From the NCBI GenBank assembly GCA_947497085.1, contig CANMFE010000002.1, positions 310,001 to 374,000 on the forward strand: DNA of 64,000 bases, given 5' to 3'. The DNA comes from an uncultured Sphingomonadaceae bacterium (lineage in GTDB: Bacteria > Pseudomonadota > Alphaproteobacteria > Sphingomonadales > Sphingomonadaceae). Made by a program: the position numbers and the translations under genes. Numbering within the stretch: position 1 is the stretch's first letter; each line of letters opens with the position of its first letter. Below are positions 54,825 through 63,742 of the stretch, in pieces. The notes beneath the pieces are model-generated. The model ran no database searches. It was given only the letters and a program-made list of their open reading frames with translations, and had not been told where the DNA came from.

Positions 54825-55196
54825 ATGGGCCGCGTGACAAAAAAAGTGCTGGTTGTCGAGGATAACGATCTGAACCGCAAATTGTTCAGTGACCTGCTTC
54901 GCGCGCACAAATTTGAAGTCGATGCGCTTGCTGACGGGCGTGAGGTTATTGACACAGCCCGCCAGTTTTCACCCGATCTCATCATCATGGATATTCAGCT
55001 GCCGCATATTGGCGGGCTGGAGCTAATCGAAGCGCTTAAAGCCGATGCTGTGCTGAAAACGATCCCGGTAATGGCTGTCACAGCCTATGCCGGCAAGGGC
55101 GACGAAGATCGCATCCGCGAAGCTGGCGCGGAAAGCTATGTTTCAAAGCCCGTTTCAATACAGCCTTTCATGCAGGCGGTTAACGCTTTGGTATAG
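54825..55196 (+). CDS. divK: Single-domain response regulator DivK
   Basis: A 123-residue receiver domain with no output domain. The phosphoacceptor Asp is in LIIMDIQLP, the conserved Thr/Ala pocket in AVTAYAGKGDE, and Lys in SYVSKPV. In Caulobacter DivK controls cell polarity and CtrA activity. The start is ATG 54825 (with an AAGG-like site); an open extension upstream to 54750 does not resemble a receiver domain. The divergent neighbour DUF3572 supports the assignment. Confidence 0.93.
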   Translation: MGRVTKKVLVVEDNDLNRKLFSDLLRAHKFEVDALADGREVIDTARQFSPDLIIMDIQLPHIGGLELIEALKADAVLKTIPVMAVTAYAGKGDEDRIREAGAESYVSKPVSIQPFMQAVNALV

Positions 55197-55328
55197 CGGT
55201 TTTCCACTACAAAATTCCCGGTAAAAGTTCCCGTGATTTGACGGTGTTATTCTCCCATCAAAAATGAGGAGCTGCATTGGTATAATGACAAGTATCCCAA
55301 ATATTTTGTCAATGTTGCTTGACTTTAT

Positions 55329-55355
55329 ATGGCTGAAAAAGTAAAGCTTCATTGA
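55329..55355 (+). other. Duplicated gene start (mini-ORF MAEKVKLH) before the membrane protein gene
   Basis: ATGGCTGAAAAAG at 55329 repeats the first codons of the gene at 55378 and ends in TGA after eight codons. The preceding TTGACTTTAT also recurs 35 nt downstream as TTGACTTTAA. It looks like a partial tandem duplication of about 49 nt. It may be a non-functional remnant or a leader peptide. Confidence 0.5.
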
Positions 55356-55377
55356 CTTTAATAAAAGGAGCCTTGTC

Positions 55378-55794
55378 ATGGCTGAAAAAATGAGCCTGCA
55401 TGTTCGGCGTTATCTGAAACGCATTGCCGTCCTGATGCTATTGTACCTGATCTTCCTGTTTTCCGCGGATTACCTGATCGACAATGAAATGGTGTCGGAC
55501 GCGCCTGCATATATCCTCGCCTTTCTGGCGGGCCTGCCGGTCGCAGGCATGTTCTGGGCCATCGGCATGCTGCTTATCGAGGAAACGGACGAATTTCTGC
55601 GCATGCTGCTCGTGCGCCAGACACTCATCGCCACCGCGATCGCCATGGCATCCGCCAGCATCTGGGGCTTTCTGGAAAGTTATGACCTGGTCCCGCATAT
55701 TGAAAGTTTCTGGTGGGCGGTCATCTGGTTTTTCGGCCTGGGCATTGGCGGGCTTGTTAACAGGCTGACGTTGGGCGCAGCGGGGCCGGGCTAA
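55378..55794 (+). CDS. Four-helix membrane protein paired with XRE regulator
   Basis: A 138-residue inner-membrane protein with about four predicted helices (about 16-33, 45-65, 79-97, 112-131). There is no known enzymatic motif. A good AGGAG ribosome site lies before ATG 55378. The XRE-type regulator gene overlaps its stop by one base, and such membrane protein/XRE pairs are common; the regulator may control the pair. Function unknown. Confidence 0.85.
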   Translation: MAEKMSLHVRRYLKRIAVLMLLYLIFLFSADYLIDNEMVSDAPAYILAFLAGLPVAGMFWAIGMLLIEETDEFLRMLLVRQTLIATAIAMASASIWGFLESYDLVPHIESFWWAVIWFFGLGIGGLVNRLTLGAAGPG

Positions 55795-55997
55795 TGAAAA
55801 ACCGCCTCAAAATCCTCCGCGCCGAACGCGACTGGACACAAGGCGATCTGGCCGAAGCGCTGGAGATATCGCGGCAGAGTGTCAATGCGATTGAAACGGG
55901 GAAATACGACCCTTCGCTGCCGCTCGCGTTCAAGATTGCAGACCTGTTCGGCATGGCTATTGAACAGATTTTCATTAACGACAAACAAGGTGTATAA
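55794..55997 (+). CDS. XRE family helix-turn-helix regulator
   Basis: A 67-residue DNA-binding protein made of little more than a Cro/CI-type helix-turn-helix: TQGDLAEALEISRQSVNAIETGKYDPSLPLAFKIADLFG. Its start ATG 55794 overlaps the membrane protein stop, so translation is coupled. It probably autoregulates this pair. The lipoprotein hydrolase gene follows 28 nt later. Confidence 0.93.
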   Translation: MKNRLKILRAERDWTQGDLAEALEISRQSVNAIETGKYDPSLPLAFKIADLFGMAIEQIFINDKQGV

Positions 55998-56025
55998 GCG
56001 CCTCACCGAAACAAGGAAACCGCCC

Positions 56026-56979
56026 ATGAAACAGCTATCCATATATACGCTATTTGCCAGCCTGGCTTTTCTTCCGCTTACCGCCTGCGCCGCTTCCGAA
56101 ACACCGGTGCAAAGCGCCGCCACGCAGAACGGCACCGCGCAAAATAACTTACAGGCCGGTGCCAACCTAAAGGAAGGCAAGAGCTTCACTGTTATCACTG
56201 AAGGCGAAGGGCAGGATGTCATCCTGATCCCCGGCCTTGCCTCTCCGCGTGATGTATGGGCCGCCACCCGGATGCAACTGTCCGGAAATTACCGGGTGCA
56301 CAGCGTACAGATACGCGGTTTTGGCGATGCGCCGGGCGCGAATGCCGAAGGCCGCGTGCTCGCATCTTTCGTCGCCGAGCTGGCCGATTATATCGACGAT
56401 GAAATCATGCGCGGGGACAGCGAAAAAAAGCCGATCATCATCGGCCATTCGCTGGGCGGTTTCAGCGCGATGCAGCTGGCAGCGAAGCATCCCGGACTTG
56501 TGGACCGGACCATGGTGGTCGACAGTCTGCCCTTTTTCGGCATGATATTCGGCGCGGGCGCGACTGCGCAAACAATGAAGCCACAGGCGGTCATGCTGCG
56601 TGACATGATTGCGGCGCAGGAAAAATACACCGCCGATGCACGCACATTGCAGAGCATGTCGATCAGCGACAAGGGGCGCGCGCAGGTCGCCGCTTGGGCG
56701 GAGGCGGCAGACCCAAAGGCGGTCGCCCATTTCATGTATGACCTGATGACCACCGACATGCGCGCCGACATGCCCGGCATCACCGTGCCGGTGACCATGC
56801 TCTATCCACTGGATGAAACCGTGTTGCCCGCCGAGCGCGTGGACACAATGTACAAGGCCGCATTTGCCAATGCCCCGGCCGTTACACTGAAACGCATTGA
56901 TGGCAGCCGCCATTTTATCATGCTCGACCAGCCGGAAGCGTTTGCAAATGCCCTGGAAGATTTTCTTGCCGGGAAGTGA
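56026..56979 (+). CDS. Alpha/beta-fold hydrolase lipoprotein
   Basis: A 317-residue hydrolase with a lipobox (LTACA, Cys21), so it is a surface or periplasmic lipoprotein. The nucleophile elbow is GHSLGG (Ser142), the oxyanion loop LIPGLASPRDVW, and the late catalytic His in DGSRHFIMLDQP. The fold covers about 55-317. Substrate unknown; esterase or lactonase activity is plausible. Start ATG 56026 with AAGGA upstream. Confidence 0.92.
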   Translation: MKQLSIYTLFASLAFLPLTACAASETPVQSAATQNGTAQNNLQAGANLKEGKSFTVITEGEGQDVILIPGLASPRDVWAATRMQLSGNYRVHSVQIRGFGDAPGANAEGRVLASFVAELADYIDDEIMRGDSEKKPIIIGHSLGGFSAMQLAAKHPGLVDRTMVVDSLPFFGMIFGAGATAQTMKPQAVMLRDMIAAQEKYTADARTLQSMSISDKGRAQVAAWAEAADPKAVAHFMYDLMTTDMRADMPGITVPVTMLYPLDETVLPAERVDTMYKAAFANAPAVTLKRIDGSRHFIMLDQPEAFANALEDFLAGK

Positions 56980-57010
56980 CGTGGCGCCGATTCTATCTGC
57001 ATCATGGAAA

Positions 57011-57105
57011 CGTCATTGCGGCCCCGGACTTGATCCGGGGGAAGCAATCCAGCGCGGCATAGTGCTACGCTGGATTGCTTCGTCGCTCCGCTCCTCGCAA
57101 TGACG
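57011..57105. repeat. CATTGCGAG-type palindromic intergenic repeat, copy 3
   Basis: Outer arms are CGTCATTGCG (57011-57020) and CGCAATGACG (57096-57105). Nested hairpins are CCCCGGA-CTTGA-TCCGGGG (57022-57040) and a perfect 13-bp pair AAGCAATCCAGCG/CGCTGGATTGCTT (57042-57054 and 57068-57080). It lies in the 252-nt gap before the second hydrolase gene. It is related to copies at 13821 and 28521. Confidence 0.75.
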
Positions 57106-57231
57106 CCTTCCCGAAAAGGATAAGTACCGGGATACATGATTATCTCTATCAGCCCGTGCGCGGCGTCGATATATTCCCGCCAGGCACAAAACTGTCTTTT
57201 CACGGCCTGGCCCGCCATCTATAGTCTGGCC

Positions 57232-57999
57232 ATGACCGAAATTTTGCACCTTACCCGCCCCGACAGTACACGGCTTGCCTATATCCACCGCAAGGCCGCG
57301 CCTGAAAACAAAACCGCGCCGATACTGGTTTTCCTGCCCGGCTATATGTCGGACATGGAGGGCGGCAAGGCGACCGCGCTGGACGCATGGGCAGCACAAA
57401 CCGGCCTTGCCATGCTGCGTTTCGATTATGGCGGGTGCGGGCGCAGCGAAGGCGATTTTCGCGCGCAGAGCCTGGCCGACTGGCGCGATGACGCGCTGAT
57501 GATGATCGACACGCTGGTAGAAGGTCCGGTGGTACTGGTCGGTTCGTCCATGGGCGGGTGGCTGATGCTGCTGGTGGCGCTGGCACGGCCCAAAAAAATT
57601 GCCGGGATTGTCGGCGTCGCCGCTGCCCCCGACTTTACCCGCTGGGGGTTTGATGATGCACACAAGGCGATTATCCAGACCGAAGGCGCGCTGGAGGAGC
57701 CGAGCGAATATAGCGATGAACCCTATGTAACGACGAAGATGTTCTGGGAATCAGGCGAAGCGAATCTGTTGCTGGACGGTGAAATCGCGCTCGATTGTCC
57801 AGTGCGGTTGCTGCACGGACAGAATGACGCCGATGTGCCATGGGAAATATCGCTCAAAACTGCCCATGCGCTGCGTTCACCGGATGTGCAGACGCTGCTT
57901 GTCAAGGATGGCGACCACCGCCTGTCTCGGGATCAGGATATTGATATGCTGATCGGTACGGTTAGCCGTCTGTATGATATGGGCGGAGCAGCTGAATAG
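57232..57999 (+). CDS. Alpha/beta hydrolase (ABHD10-like)
   Basis: A 255-residue soluble hydrolase. The nucleophile elbow is GSSMG (Ser106), the start FLPGYMSDMEGGKA matches the ABHD10-like/acyl-protein thioesterase group, and the later motifs LLHGQNDADVPW (Asp) and DGDHRLSR (His) complete the triad. The substrate is unknown. Start ATG 57232; an open frame upstream from 57136 includes repeat-adjacent sequence and is unlikely. A large palindromic repeat block follows at 58055. Confidence 0.9.
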   Translation: MTEILHLTRPDSTRLAYIHRKAAPENKTAPILVFLPGYMSDMEGGKATALDAWAAQTGLAMLRFDYGGCGRSEGDFRAQSLADWRDDALMMIDTLVEGPVVLVGSSMGGWLMLLVALARPKKIAGIVGVAAAPDFTRWGFDDAHKAIIQTEGALEEPSEYSDEPYVTTKMFWESGEANLLLDGEIALDCPVRLLHGQNDADVPWEISLKTAHALRSPDVQTLLVKDGDHRLSRDQDIDMLIGTVSRLYDMGGAAE

Positions 58000-58054
58000 C
58001 GCCGTCTTTGGCTGATGCGCTCGTGGGCATATGGGGATGTCGGCTCAGACTCTA

Positions 58055-58272
58055 TTATCTGTTCGCTCATGCTCAATCAGTTTTGATGTCCTCACGGACA
58101 TGGAGCGGTACCAGCCCTCTCCCCCTCCCAACCTCCCGATATATTATACCCTGTCGGGAGGTTGGGAGGGGGAGAGGGTTGGTGCCGCAACGTGAGCGTG
58201 AGCGAACAGATAAAGACTCCAGGCCGGTACCGCGCGCTTCAACGCAAAAAACGAAAAATAGCCGTGAGAGAT
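58055..58272. repeat. Composite palindromic element, copy B
   Basis: Outer arms 58055-58075 (TTATCTGTTCGCTCA...) and 58193-58213 match over 21 bp with one G-T pair. Inside are a small hairpin ATGTCC-TCAC-GGACAT (58086-58101) and the main palindrome with 33-bp arms (58107-58139 and 58154-58186), two of whose pairs are G-T. A tail to about 58272 (GCGCGCTTCAACGCA...) matches the tail of copy C. It fills the 400-nt gap 58000-58399, which otherwise holds no gene. Confidence 0.8.
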
Positions 58273-58399
58273 GAAATACTCCAACCCCGGCCTATCGCCT
58301 TGAAAATATAAGATGAAGACGCAAGCGACGATGGCAGCCCCTTGACACTTTGCCCGCTTTGCTGCGAACAGCATAAACGCATCGTACAGGGGGAATGCA

Positions 58400-59623
58400 A
58401 TGCAGGAACATTTTGACAAGACAACGCCGCCAAATCCGGAAGACAGCGCCTTTGAGTTTAGCGGCAACTGGGGCGCTTTTGGCAAGATAGCGCTGACCAA
58501 CATATTGCTGACCATTGTCACGCTGGGCATTTACCGTTTCTGGGCCACGACGCGCGAGCGCAAATATCTGTGGAGCGAAACGCGCTTTATCGATGATCGG
58601 CTCGAATGGACCGGCACCGGGCTGGAGCTGCTGATCGGCTTCGTACTCGTGATCCTGCTGTTTATCATTCCGCTGTTCATTATACAGTTTGTACAGCAGG
58701 CGCTGCTGCTACAGGGCCAGGAAGGGGCGGCGGCAGCGCTGACCTTTGTCATGCTGGGGCTGATATTCTATCTGGGCGGTCTGGCGCGTTACCGGGCGCT
58801 GCGCTACCGGCTCGCACGCACTTACTGGCACGGCATTCGCGGCGGCAGCAATGACCAGGGTTTCGGTTATGGCTGGTCCTATATGTGGAAAACCGCAGTC
58901 GGTTACATGATTTTCGGCCTGCTTATCCCCTGGTCGATGATGTCGCTATGGAATGAACGCTGGGGCAAGATGAGTTTTGGCCAGCATCAGTTCAGCGCCA
59001 TTGGTGATTATAGCGACACTTTCAAACGCTATCTTCTTTTCTATCTGGCACCGTTCGTCTTTTTTGCGGGCGGCATTATGGTTGGTATCACGGCTGCCAC
59101 CATAGACTCGCCTGCCATGGCCGGTATATCAATCATCCTGCTGGTGTTGTTTTTCTATCTTGGCCTGGGCCTGATCGCGATGGCATTTTACGCCAAATTC
59201 TACCGCGTGGCGATCGACGGCCTATCGTTGCACAAGCTGGATTTCGGGTTTTCGGCCAGGACGAAAGACTGGTTCATCCTGCTGCTGGGTGACGCTGGCA
59301 TATGGCTGATTGCCGCGCTGGCAGTGGCGCTGCCCGCCATCACCATTATCGGCACTTCATCGCTATTGGGCGGTTTTGAAATGCCGCAGCCAGGCGAGGA
59401 TCCGGGCCAGTTATATCTGGCGCTTTTGGTGCCAATACTGGTCTTTGCGGTGATTCCCTTCATGCTGGTGGGGCCGTTTATTCGCTATCGCCACTGGCGT
59501 TTCTTCATCACCTATATGCAATGCTATGGTGAGATCGACCTGGAAGAACTGACCCAGTCGGAAACAACCACATCCAAACATGGTGAGGGCCTGCTCGACG
59601 CCTTTGATATTGGAGCCATATAA
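58400..59623 (+). CDS. YjgN/DUF898 family membrane protein
   Basis: A 407-residue protein with eight or so membrane helices. The start FEFSGNWGAFGKIALTNILL and TLGIYRFWATTRERKYLWSETRF, followed by several repeats of the pattern WFA/R-RYRALRYRLARTYW, define the YjgN/DUF898 family, of unknown function. A GGGGGA ribosome site precedes ATG 58400. The M48 peptidase gene follows directly, and this pair occurs in many Proteobacteria. Confidence 0.93.
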   Translation: MQEHFDKTTPPNPEDSAFEFSGNWGAFGKIALTNILLTIVTLGIYRFWATTRERKYLWSETRFIDDRLEWTGTGLELLIGFVLVILLFIIPLFIIQFVQQALLLQGQEGAAAALTFVMLGLIFYLGGLARYRALRYRLARTYWHGIRGGSNDQGFGYGWSYMWKTAVGYMIFGLLIPWSMMSLWNERWGKMSFGQHQFSAIGDYSDTFKRYLLFYLAPFVFFAGGIMVGITAATIDSPAMAGISIILLVLFFYLGLGLIAMAFYAKFYRVAIDGLSLHKLDFGFSARTKDWFILLLGDAGIWLIAALAVALPAITIIGTSSLLGGFEMPQPGEDPGQLYLALLVPILVFAVIPFMLVGPFIRYRHWRFFITYMQCYGEIDLEELTQSETTTSKHGEGLLDAFDIGAI

Positions 59624-60820
59624 ATGACGCAGCCGTGCAGCGCATGGTTTTATGATGGCCGCTCTGCAGTGCGCCGCAATGTCGAAATCGATGTTGCGGG
59701 CGGGCAGTTCCACCTGGTGGAAGCGGGGCAGATACACGGCCCGTTTGCATTTTCCCGGTTGGTCTATTCGGGTCGGCAGGGCAATGCCCATGTCTATAAG
59801 CATGATGAAATTGACGGTTGGCGGATAGGCCTGAAGGGCGATATTCCGGCGGAGCTTGCCGCTCTTTTGCCTGCGCAAAATCAATATGGAAGCTGGATTG
59901 ACCGTCTGGGGCTGGGCAAGGCGACAATCGCATTTGGCGTGGTCAGCGCGGTGGCGGTGGCGATTATTCTGGCCGCACCGCAATGGCTCGCACCACTGGT
60001 CCCGGCGAGCACGGAAAAGAAGCTTGGCGACGCACTGGTAGGTGATTTTGGTGGACGATTTTGCAACACCGAGGCAGGCAAGGCAGCTTTGACCAAACTG
60101 TCCAGCGGGCTGGATGAGGATATCAGCGATCTCGATATTGAAGTCGCCAATATCGACATGGTCAATGCGGTGGCACTGCCCGGTGGCAAGATCATCCTGT
60201 TCAACGGTTTGCTGGACAATGCCAAATCCGCCGATGAGGTCGCCGGGGTACTGGCTCATGAAATGGGCCATGTGCGAGAGCGCCATGTCATGCAGTCGCT
60301 GATCCGGCAAATGGGGCTAAGTGTCCTGATGGGCGGGCTTGACGGCAATATTGGCGGCACGCTCAATGGCCTGCTCGCCATGGGGTATAGCCGCTCCGCC
60401 GAAAGCGAGGCCGACCAGCATGCGATCCAGGCCTTGCAGCGCGCCGATATCAGCCCGCTCGCCACGGCGGGCTTTTTTGAACGGCTCGCAAATATGGAAA
60501 GCATGGACAGAGTGGAGGGCACGCCAACCGACGGTGCAGAGCAGCCCAAAACAGAGAAGTCAGGTCAGACCGGCAGTGCCGCTTCCGATGCGGAAAGTTT
60601 CAACGAGGCGGAAACGCTGCTGGGCTATTTGTCCAGCCACCCATTGTCCAAGAGCCGTAAGGCCGCATTCGAAAAAAGCCATGTGAAAGACCGTGACTAT
60701 ACCCCCGCACTGACACAGGGCGAATGGGACGCGCTGCGTGAGATGTGCGCCAATGACACGGATGTGGAATCAGGCTTTGGCTTTGATTTCGGATCTGGCG
60801 AAGGCGAAAATGGCCGCTGA
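59624..60820 (+). CDS. M48 family zinc metallopeptidase with N-terminal DUF7092-like domain
   Basis: A 398-residue protein. Residues 1-90 are a small beta-rich domain (GQIHGPFAFSRLVYSG), then one membrane helix (about 101-122), then an M48 peptidase domain with the zinc site HEMGHVRERH and a third-ligand Glu in SAESEADQHAIQAL. The acid/Gly tail is disordered. The membrane anchor suggests action in the periplasm. It starts 1 nt after the YjgN gene and is its translational partner. Confidence 0.93.
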   Translation: MTQPCSAWFYDGRSAVRRNVEIDVAGGQFHLVEAGQIHGPFAFSRLVYSGRQGNAHVYKHDEIDGWRIGLKGDIPAELAALLPAQNQYGSWIDRLGLGKATIAFGVVSAVAVAIILAAPQWLAPLVPASTEKKLGDALVGDFGGRFCNTEAGKAALTKLSSGLDEDISDLDIEVANIDMVNAVALPGGKIILFNGLLDNAKSADEVAGVLAHEMGHVRERHVMQSLIRQMGLSVLMGGLDGNIGGTLNGLLAMGYSRSAESEADQHAIQALQRADISPLATAGFFERLANMESMDRVEGTPTDGAEQPKTEKSGQTGSAASDAESFNEAETLLGYLSSHPLSKSRKAAFEKSHVKDRDYTPALTQGEWDALREMCANDTDVESGFGFDFGSGEGENGR

Positions 60821-60923
60821 AAAAGGTGGGCAGGCGTTCATTATATATGCAGCCGCAGTTTATTAGGGACATGCAATGCCAATCGTGTGATCAGCATTTT
60901 TCATAATTGACCAAAGGCCATTC

Positions 60924-61769
60924 ATGCTTATTTCCGCTCTCCTATTTACCATGCAAAGCGTTACGCCCGGCGTGTATACACCCGAACCTATCGGCCTGCA
61001 GACCCCGCCGCTGCGCGCTGAGCAACCACAGCGCCCGGAACCTGGCAGCATCGAACAGGCGCTTGCCGACCGTTTCAACGCCTGCCTGGACCTTGCAATA
61101 GATGACCCGATTGGCGGCATAATCTCCGCCAATGAGTGGCTGGGCGAAGGCGGCGCGTATCATGCCTATCACTGCCTGGGATTTGCCCATAGCCGGCAAC
61201 AACAGTGGTTACAGGCCGCCAATGCCTTTGAAAAAGCGGCGCGCGGCGCGCAGCAGGCGGGCGATATGGTGCGCAGCGCAAACCTGTGGGCGCAGGGCGG
61301 CAATGCAGCCCTTGCAAATGGCAATCCGCTACAGGCCATCAGTTTTTTCGATTCCGCGCTTGCCGCAACCACCCTGCCAAAGGACAAGCGCGGCGAACTG
61401 CACCTTGACCGCGCCCGCGCATTGGTGGTGCATGGGTGGCTGGAGGACGCCGCCACAGAGTTCACGAAGGTGCACGAACTGGTTCCTGAGGATCCGCTCG
61501 GCTGGCTGTTATCCGCCACGCTGGCGCGGCGGCAGGGCAATCTGGAACGCGCGCTCGCCGATATTACCGTTGCCGCGACACTTGCGCCGCAGGATGCCGA
61601 TATCGCGCTCGAAGCGGGCAATATCGCCGTGAAAAGCGGTGATTATGCCGCCGCACGCAAAAACTGGCAGCAAGCCGTGGCGATCAAGAAAAACAGTCAG
61701 GCCGCCAACACGGCGCGCGAATATCTGTTGCGGCTGGATGCGCTGGAGGCTGAGGCAACCACGCCCTGA
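60924..61769 (+). CDS. Tetratricopeptide-repeat protein
   Basis: A 281-residue protein with an N-terminal hydrophobic segment that could be a short signal peptide. From about 95 to 270 it has TPR-like helices, such as AYHCLGFAHSRQQQWLQAANAFEKA and GWLLSATLARRQGNLERALADITVAATLAPQDADI. TPRs mediate protein contacts; the partner is unknown. The start ATG 60924 has AAAGG upstream. It follows the YjgN-M48 pair after 103 nt. Confidence 0.9.
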   Translation: MLISALLFTMQSVTPGVYTPEPIGLQTPPLRAEQPQRPEPGSIEQALADRFNACLDLAIDDPIGGIISANEWLGEGGAYHAYHCLGFAHSRQQQWLQAANAFEKAARGAQQAGDMVRSANLWAQGGNAALANGNPLQAISFFDSALAATTLPKDKRGELHLDRARALVVHGWLEDAATEFTKVHELVPEDPLGWLLSATLARRQGNLERALADITVAATLAPQDADIALEAGNIAVKSGDYAAARKNWQQAVAIKKNSQAANTAREYLLRLDALEAEATTP

Positions 61770-61827
61770 CCCCCGGTCCGCCAATTCGCCCTATCCAGCC
61801 GACATCGCTTGAGCTACAGCGGCGATT

Positions 61828-63114
61828 ATGAATGATCGTTCGCAAAACAATATCCCCGGCCTGCCTGCACGTCGCGCCACACTCAAAATGCTCGACGCTG
61901 TCTATCGCCGCGGCGAGCCGCTCGACCGCGCCAGCCATGCCGCGTGCCAGGGCATAAAAGACCGCGCCGACCGCGCGCTGGCCATCGCCATCGCATCCGA
62001 AGTGCTCCGCTGGAGCGTCGATCTGGACGCGCTGATCGACAGCGCCACCCGCAAGCCATTGGATCATGACGTCAAGGCGAAGATGGTGCTGCGTATTGCT
62101 CTTGCACAAGTGCTTGTGCTGAAAACCCCACCGCATGCCGCCATCGCCACCGCGCTGCCGCTGGTGCAGGGCGGGCCGCGGCGTCTGGTGCACGGCGTGT
62201 TCGGCACATTGATGCGCGGTGAGGCCAGCCTACCGGACGTGCCCACTTTGCCGCATGACGTCAGTGATCGCTGGAAAGGGCAATGGGGTGACGGCATGGC
62301 TCTCGCCGCTGCCAAGGCTATGGCCGTACCGCCGCCGCTTGACCTGGTGCTGCGCGATCCGGCTGATGCCGAAACCCTTGCAAAGGATATGAACGGCATC
62401 GCGCTGATGCCCGGCCATATCCGCCTGCCGCGCGGGAGCTCTGTCGAAAGCCTGCCCGGTTTTGACGAAGGCAAATGGTGGGTGCAGGATTTGGCCGCAT
62501 CACTGCCCGCGCGTCTGCTGGGCGAAGGTGCTGACCGCCATGTGCTCGACCTTTGCGCGGCGCCCGGCGGCAAGACAATGCAGCTGGCGGCACATGGCTG
62601 GAACGTCACCGCCATAGACAAGTCACAAAAGCGCCTAAGCCGCCTCGAGCAGAATCTGAAGCGTACAGGTCTTTCCGCCAAAACACTGGCGGCAGACGTG
62701 CTGCAATGGGAACCGAAAGAGCCGGTCGATGCGATATTGCTCGACGCGCCATGCAGCGCCACCGGTATTTTCCGGCGGCATCCCGATGTGCTGCACCGGG
62801 TAAGCGGCGCCGATGTTATCGACCTGTCCGATATCCAGCATGAACTGCTCGGCCGCGCCGCACGCTGGCTGAAACCCGGCGGGATCATGGTCTATGCCAC
62901 CTGTTCGCTCGAACGCGATGAGGGTGAAGTGCAGCTCGAAGAATTCCTCGCCATGCATGATGATATGGCGGTTATGCCCGTGACGCAGGATGAGCTGCCC
63001 GATGGCGTGAGCCCAGATCCCGGCGGCTGGGTCCGCACTTTACCCGGCATGCTGGCGGACAAAGGCGGGCTCGACGGATTTTTCATGGTTCGGCTAAAGC
63101 GCGGCGCAGGATAG
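61828..63114 (+). CDS. rsmB: RsmB family 16S rRNA (cytosine-C5)-methyltransferase
   Basis: A 428-residue methyltransferase of the RsmB/NSUN type, which methylates C967 of 16S rRNA. An N-terminal NusB-like domain (about 20-140) is followed by the SAM fold (DLCAAPGGKTMQLA) and the catalytic DAPCSATGIFRRHPD and YATCSLERDEGE (nucleophile Cys). The length is normal. The GNAT gene begins 4 nt after its stop. Confidence 0.94.
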   Translation: MNDRSQNNIPGLPARRATLKMLDAVYRRGEPLDRASHAACQGIKDRADRALAIAIASEVLRWSVDLDALIDSATRKPLDHDVKAKMVLRIALAQVLVLKTPPHAAIATALPLVQGGPRRLVHGVFGTLMRGEASLPDVPTLPHDVSDRWKGQWGDGMALAAAKAMAVPPPLDLVLRDPADAETLAKDMNGIALMPGHIRLPRGSSVESLPGFDEGKWWVQDLAASLPARLLGEGADRHVLDLCAAPGGKTMQLAAHGWNVTAIDKSQKRLSRLEQNLKRTGLSAKTLAADVLQWEPKEPVDAILLDAPCSATGIFRRHPDVLHRVSGADVIDLSDIQHELLGRAARWLKPGGIMVYATCSLERDEGEVQLEEFLAMHDDMAVMPVTQDELPDGVSPDPGGWVRTLPGMLADKGGLDGFFMVRLKRGAG

Positions 63115-63118
63115 GCTC

Positions 63119-63640
63119 GTGCAGGCACCTTTACTTACCACCGAACGATTACGCGTTGAACCCATATCCATGGCGCACTGGGAAGATCATGCCGCCGCCT
63201 GGGCCGATCCGCAGCTAACCGCATTTATCGGCGGCACGCCGCGCAGCCGCAATGAAAGCTGGGGAAAGTTTATCGGCGGCGCAGGCCTGTGGTCCCTGCT
63301 CGGATACGGATACTGGTCGTTTATCGAGCGCGAAAGCGGCGCATATCTGGGCACGGGCGGCCTCGCCAATTTTGAACGCGGCCTGCCTGAACTGGAAGGC
63401 TATGTTGAGGCGGGCTGGGCTTTCGTGCCCGCTGCATGGGGCAAGGGCTATGCCACAGAAGCGATGATGGCCGTGCTGCAATGGGCCGACGCGCATTTGG
63501 GCGTATCCGAAATCCGCTGTATCATCAGCCCGGACAATACCGCCTCAATCCGCGTCGCCGAAAAACTGGGCTTTGCATATATGTGCGAGACGGAAGATGC
63601 GCTTGGGCGCATAGGCGTGTACCGGCGGGTACGGATATAG
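63119..63640 (+). CDS. GNAT family N-acetyltransferase (RimJ/RimL-like)
   Basis: A 173-residue acetyltransferase. The pattern LLTTERLRVEPI at the start, WAFVPAAWGKGYATEA (acetyl-CoA loop) and DNTASIRVAEKLGF are the GNAT motifs of the RimJ/RimL branch, whose members acetylate proteins or small amines. The substrate is unknown. The start is GTG 63119. Co-transcription with rsmB is likely. Confidence 0.93.
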   Translation: MQAPLLTTERLRVEPISMAHWEDHAAAWADPQLTAFIGGTPRSRNESWGKFIGGAGLWSLLGYGYWSFIERESGAYLGTGGLANFERGLPELEGYVEAGWAFVPAAWGKGYATEAMMAVLQWADAHLGVSEIRCIISPDNTASIRVAEKLGFAYMCETEDALGRIGVYRRVRI

Positions 63641-63647
63641 GTACCGC

Positions 63648-63717
63648 ATTCCTGCGAAAGCAGGAATCCAGAGCGGCGATGTGCAAACCTGCCCTGGGCT
63701 CCTGCTTTTGCAGGAGC
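63648..63717. repeat. Two matched hairpins after the GNAT gene
   Basis: Perfect stems ATTCCTGC-GAAA-GCAGGAAT (63648-63667) and GCTCCTGC-TTTT-GCAGGAGC (63698-63717), both built on CCTGC/GCAGG. The pair resembles a dispersed sphingomonad repeat and may also stop transcription of rsmB-GNAT. The whole stretch 63641-64000 has no gene. Confidence 0.6.
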
Positions 63718-63742
63718 GCTTAAATGATTAGAGAAATCTCTT

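Noticed and set aside
58008..58274. An 88-codon open frame in the gap after the second hydrolase gene
   Set aside because: It is a translation of the palindromic element copy B, with Arg/Pro/Gly-rich low complexity; it is relevant only as evidence that the element stays open.
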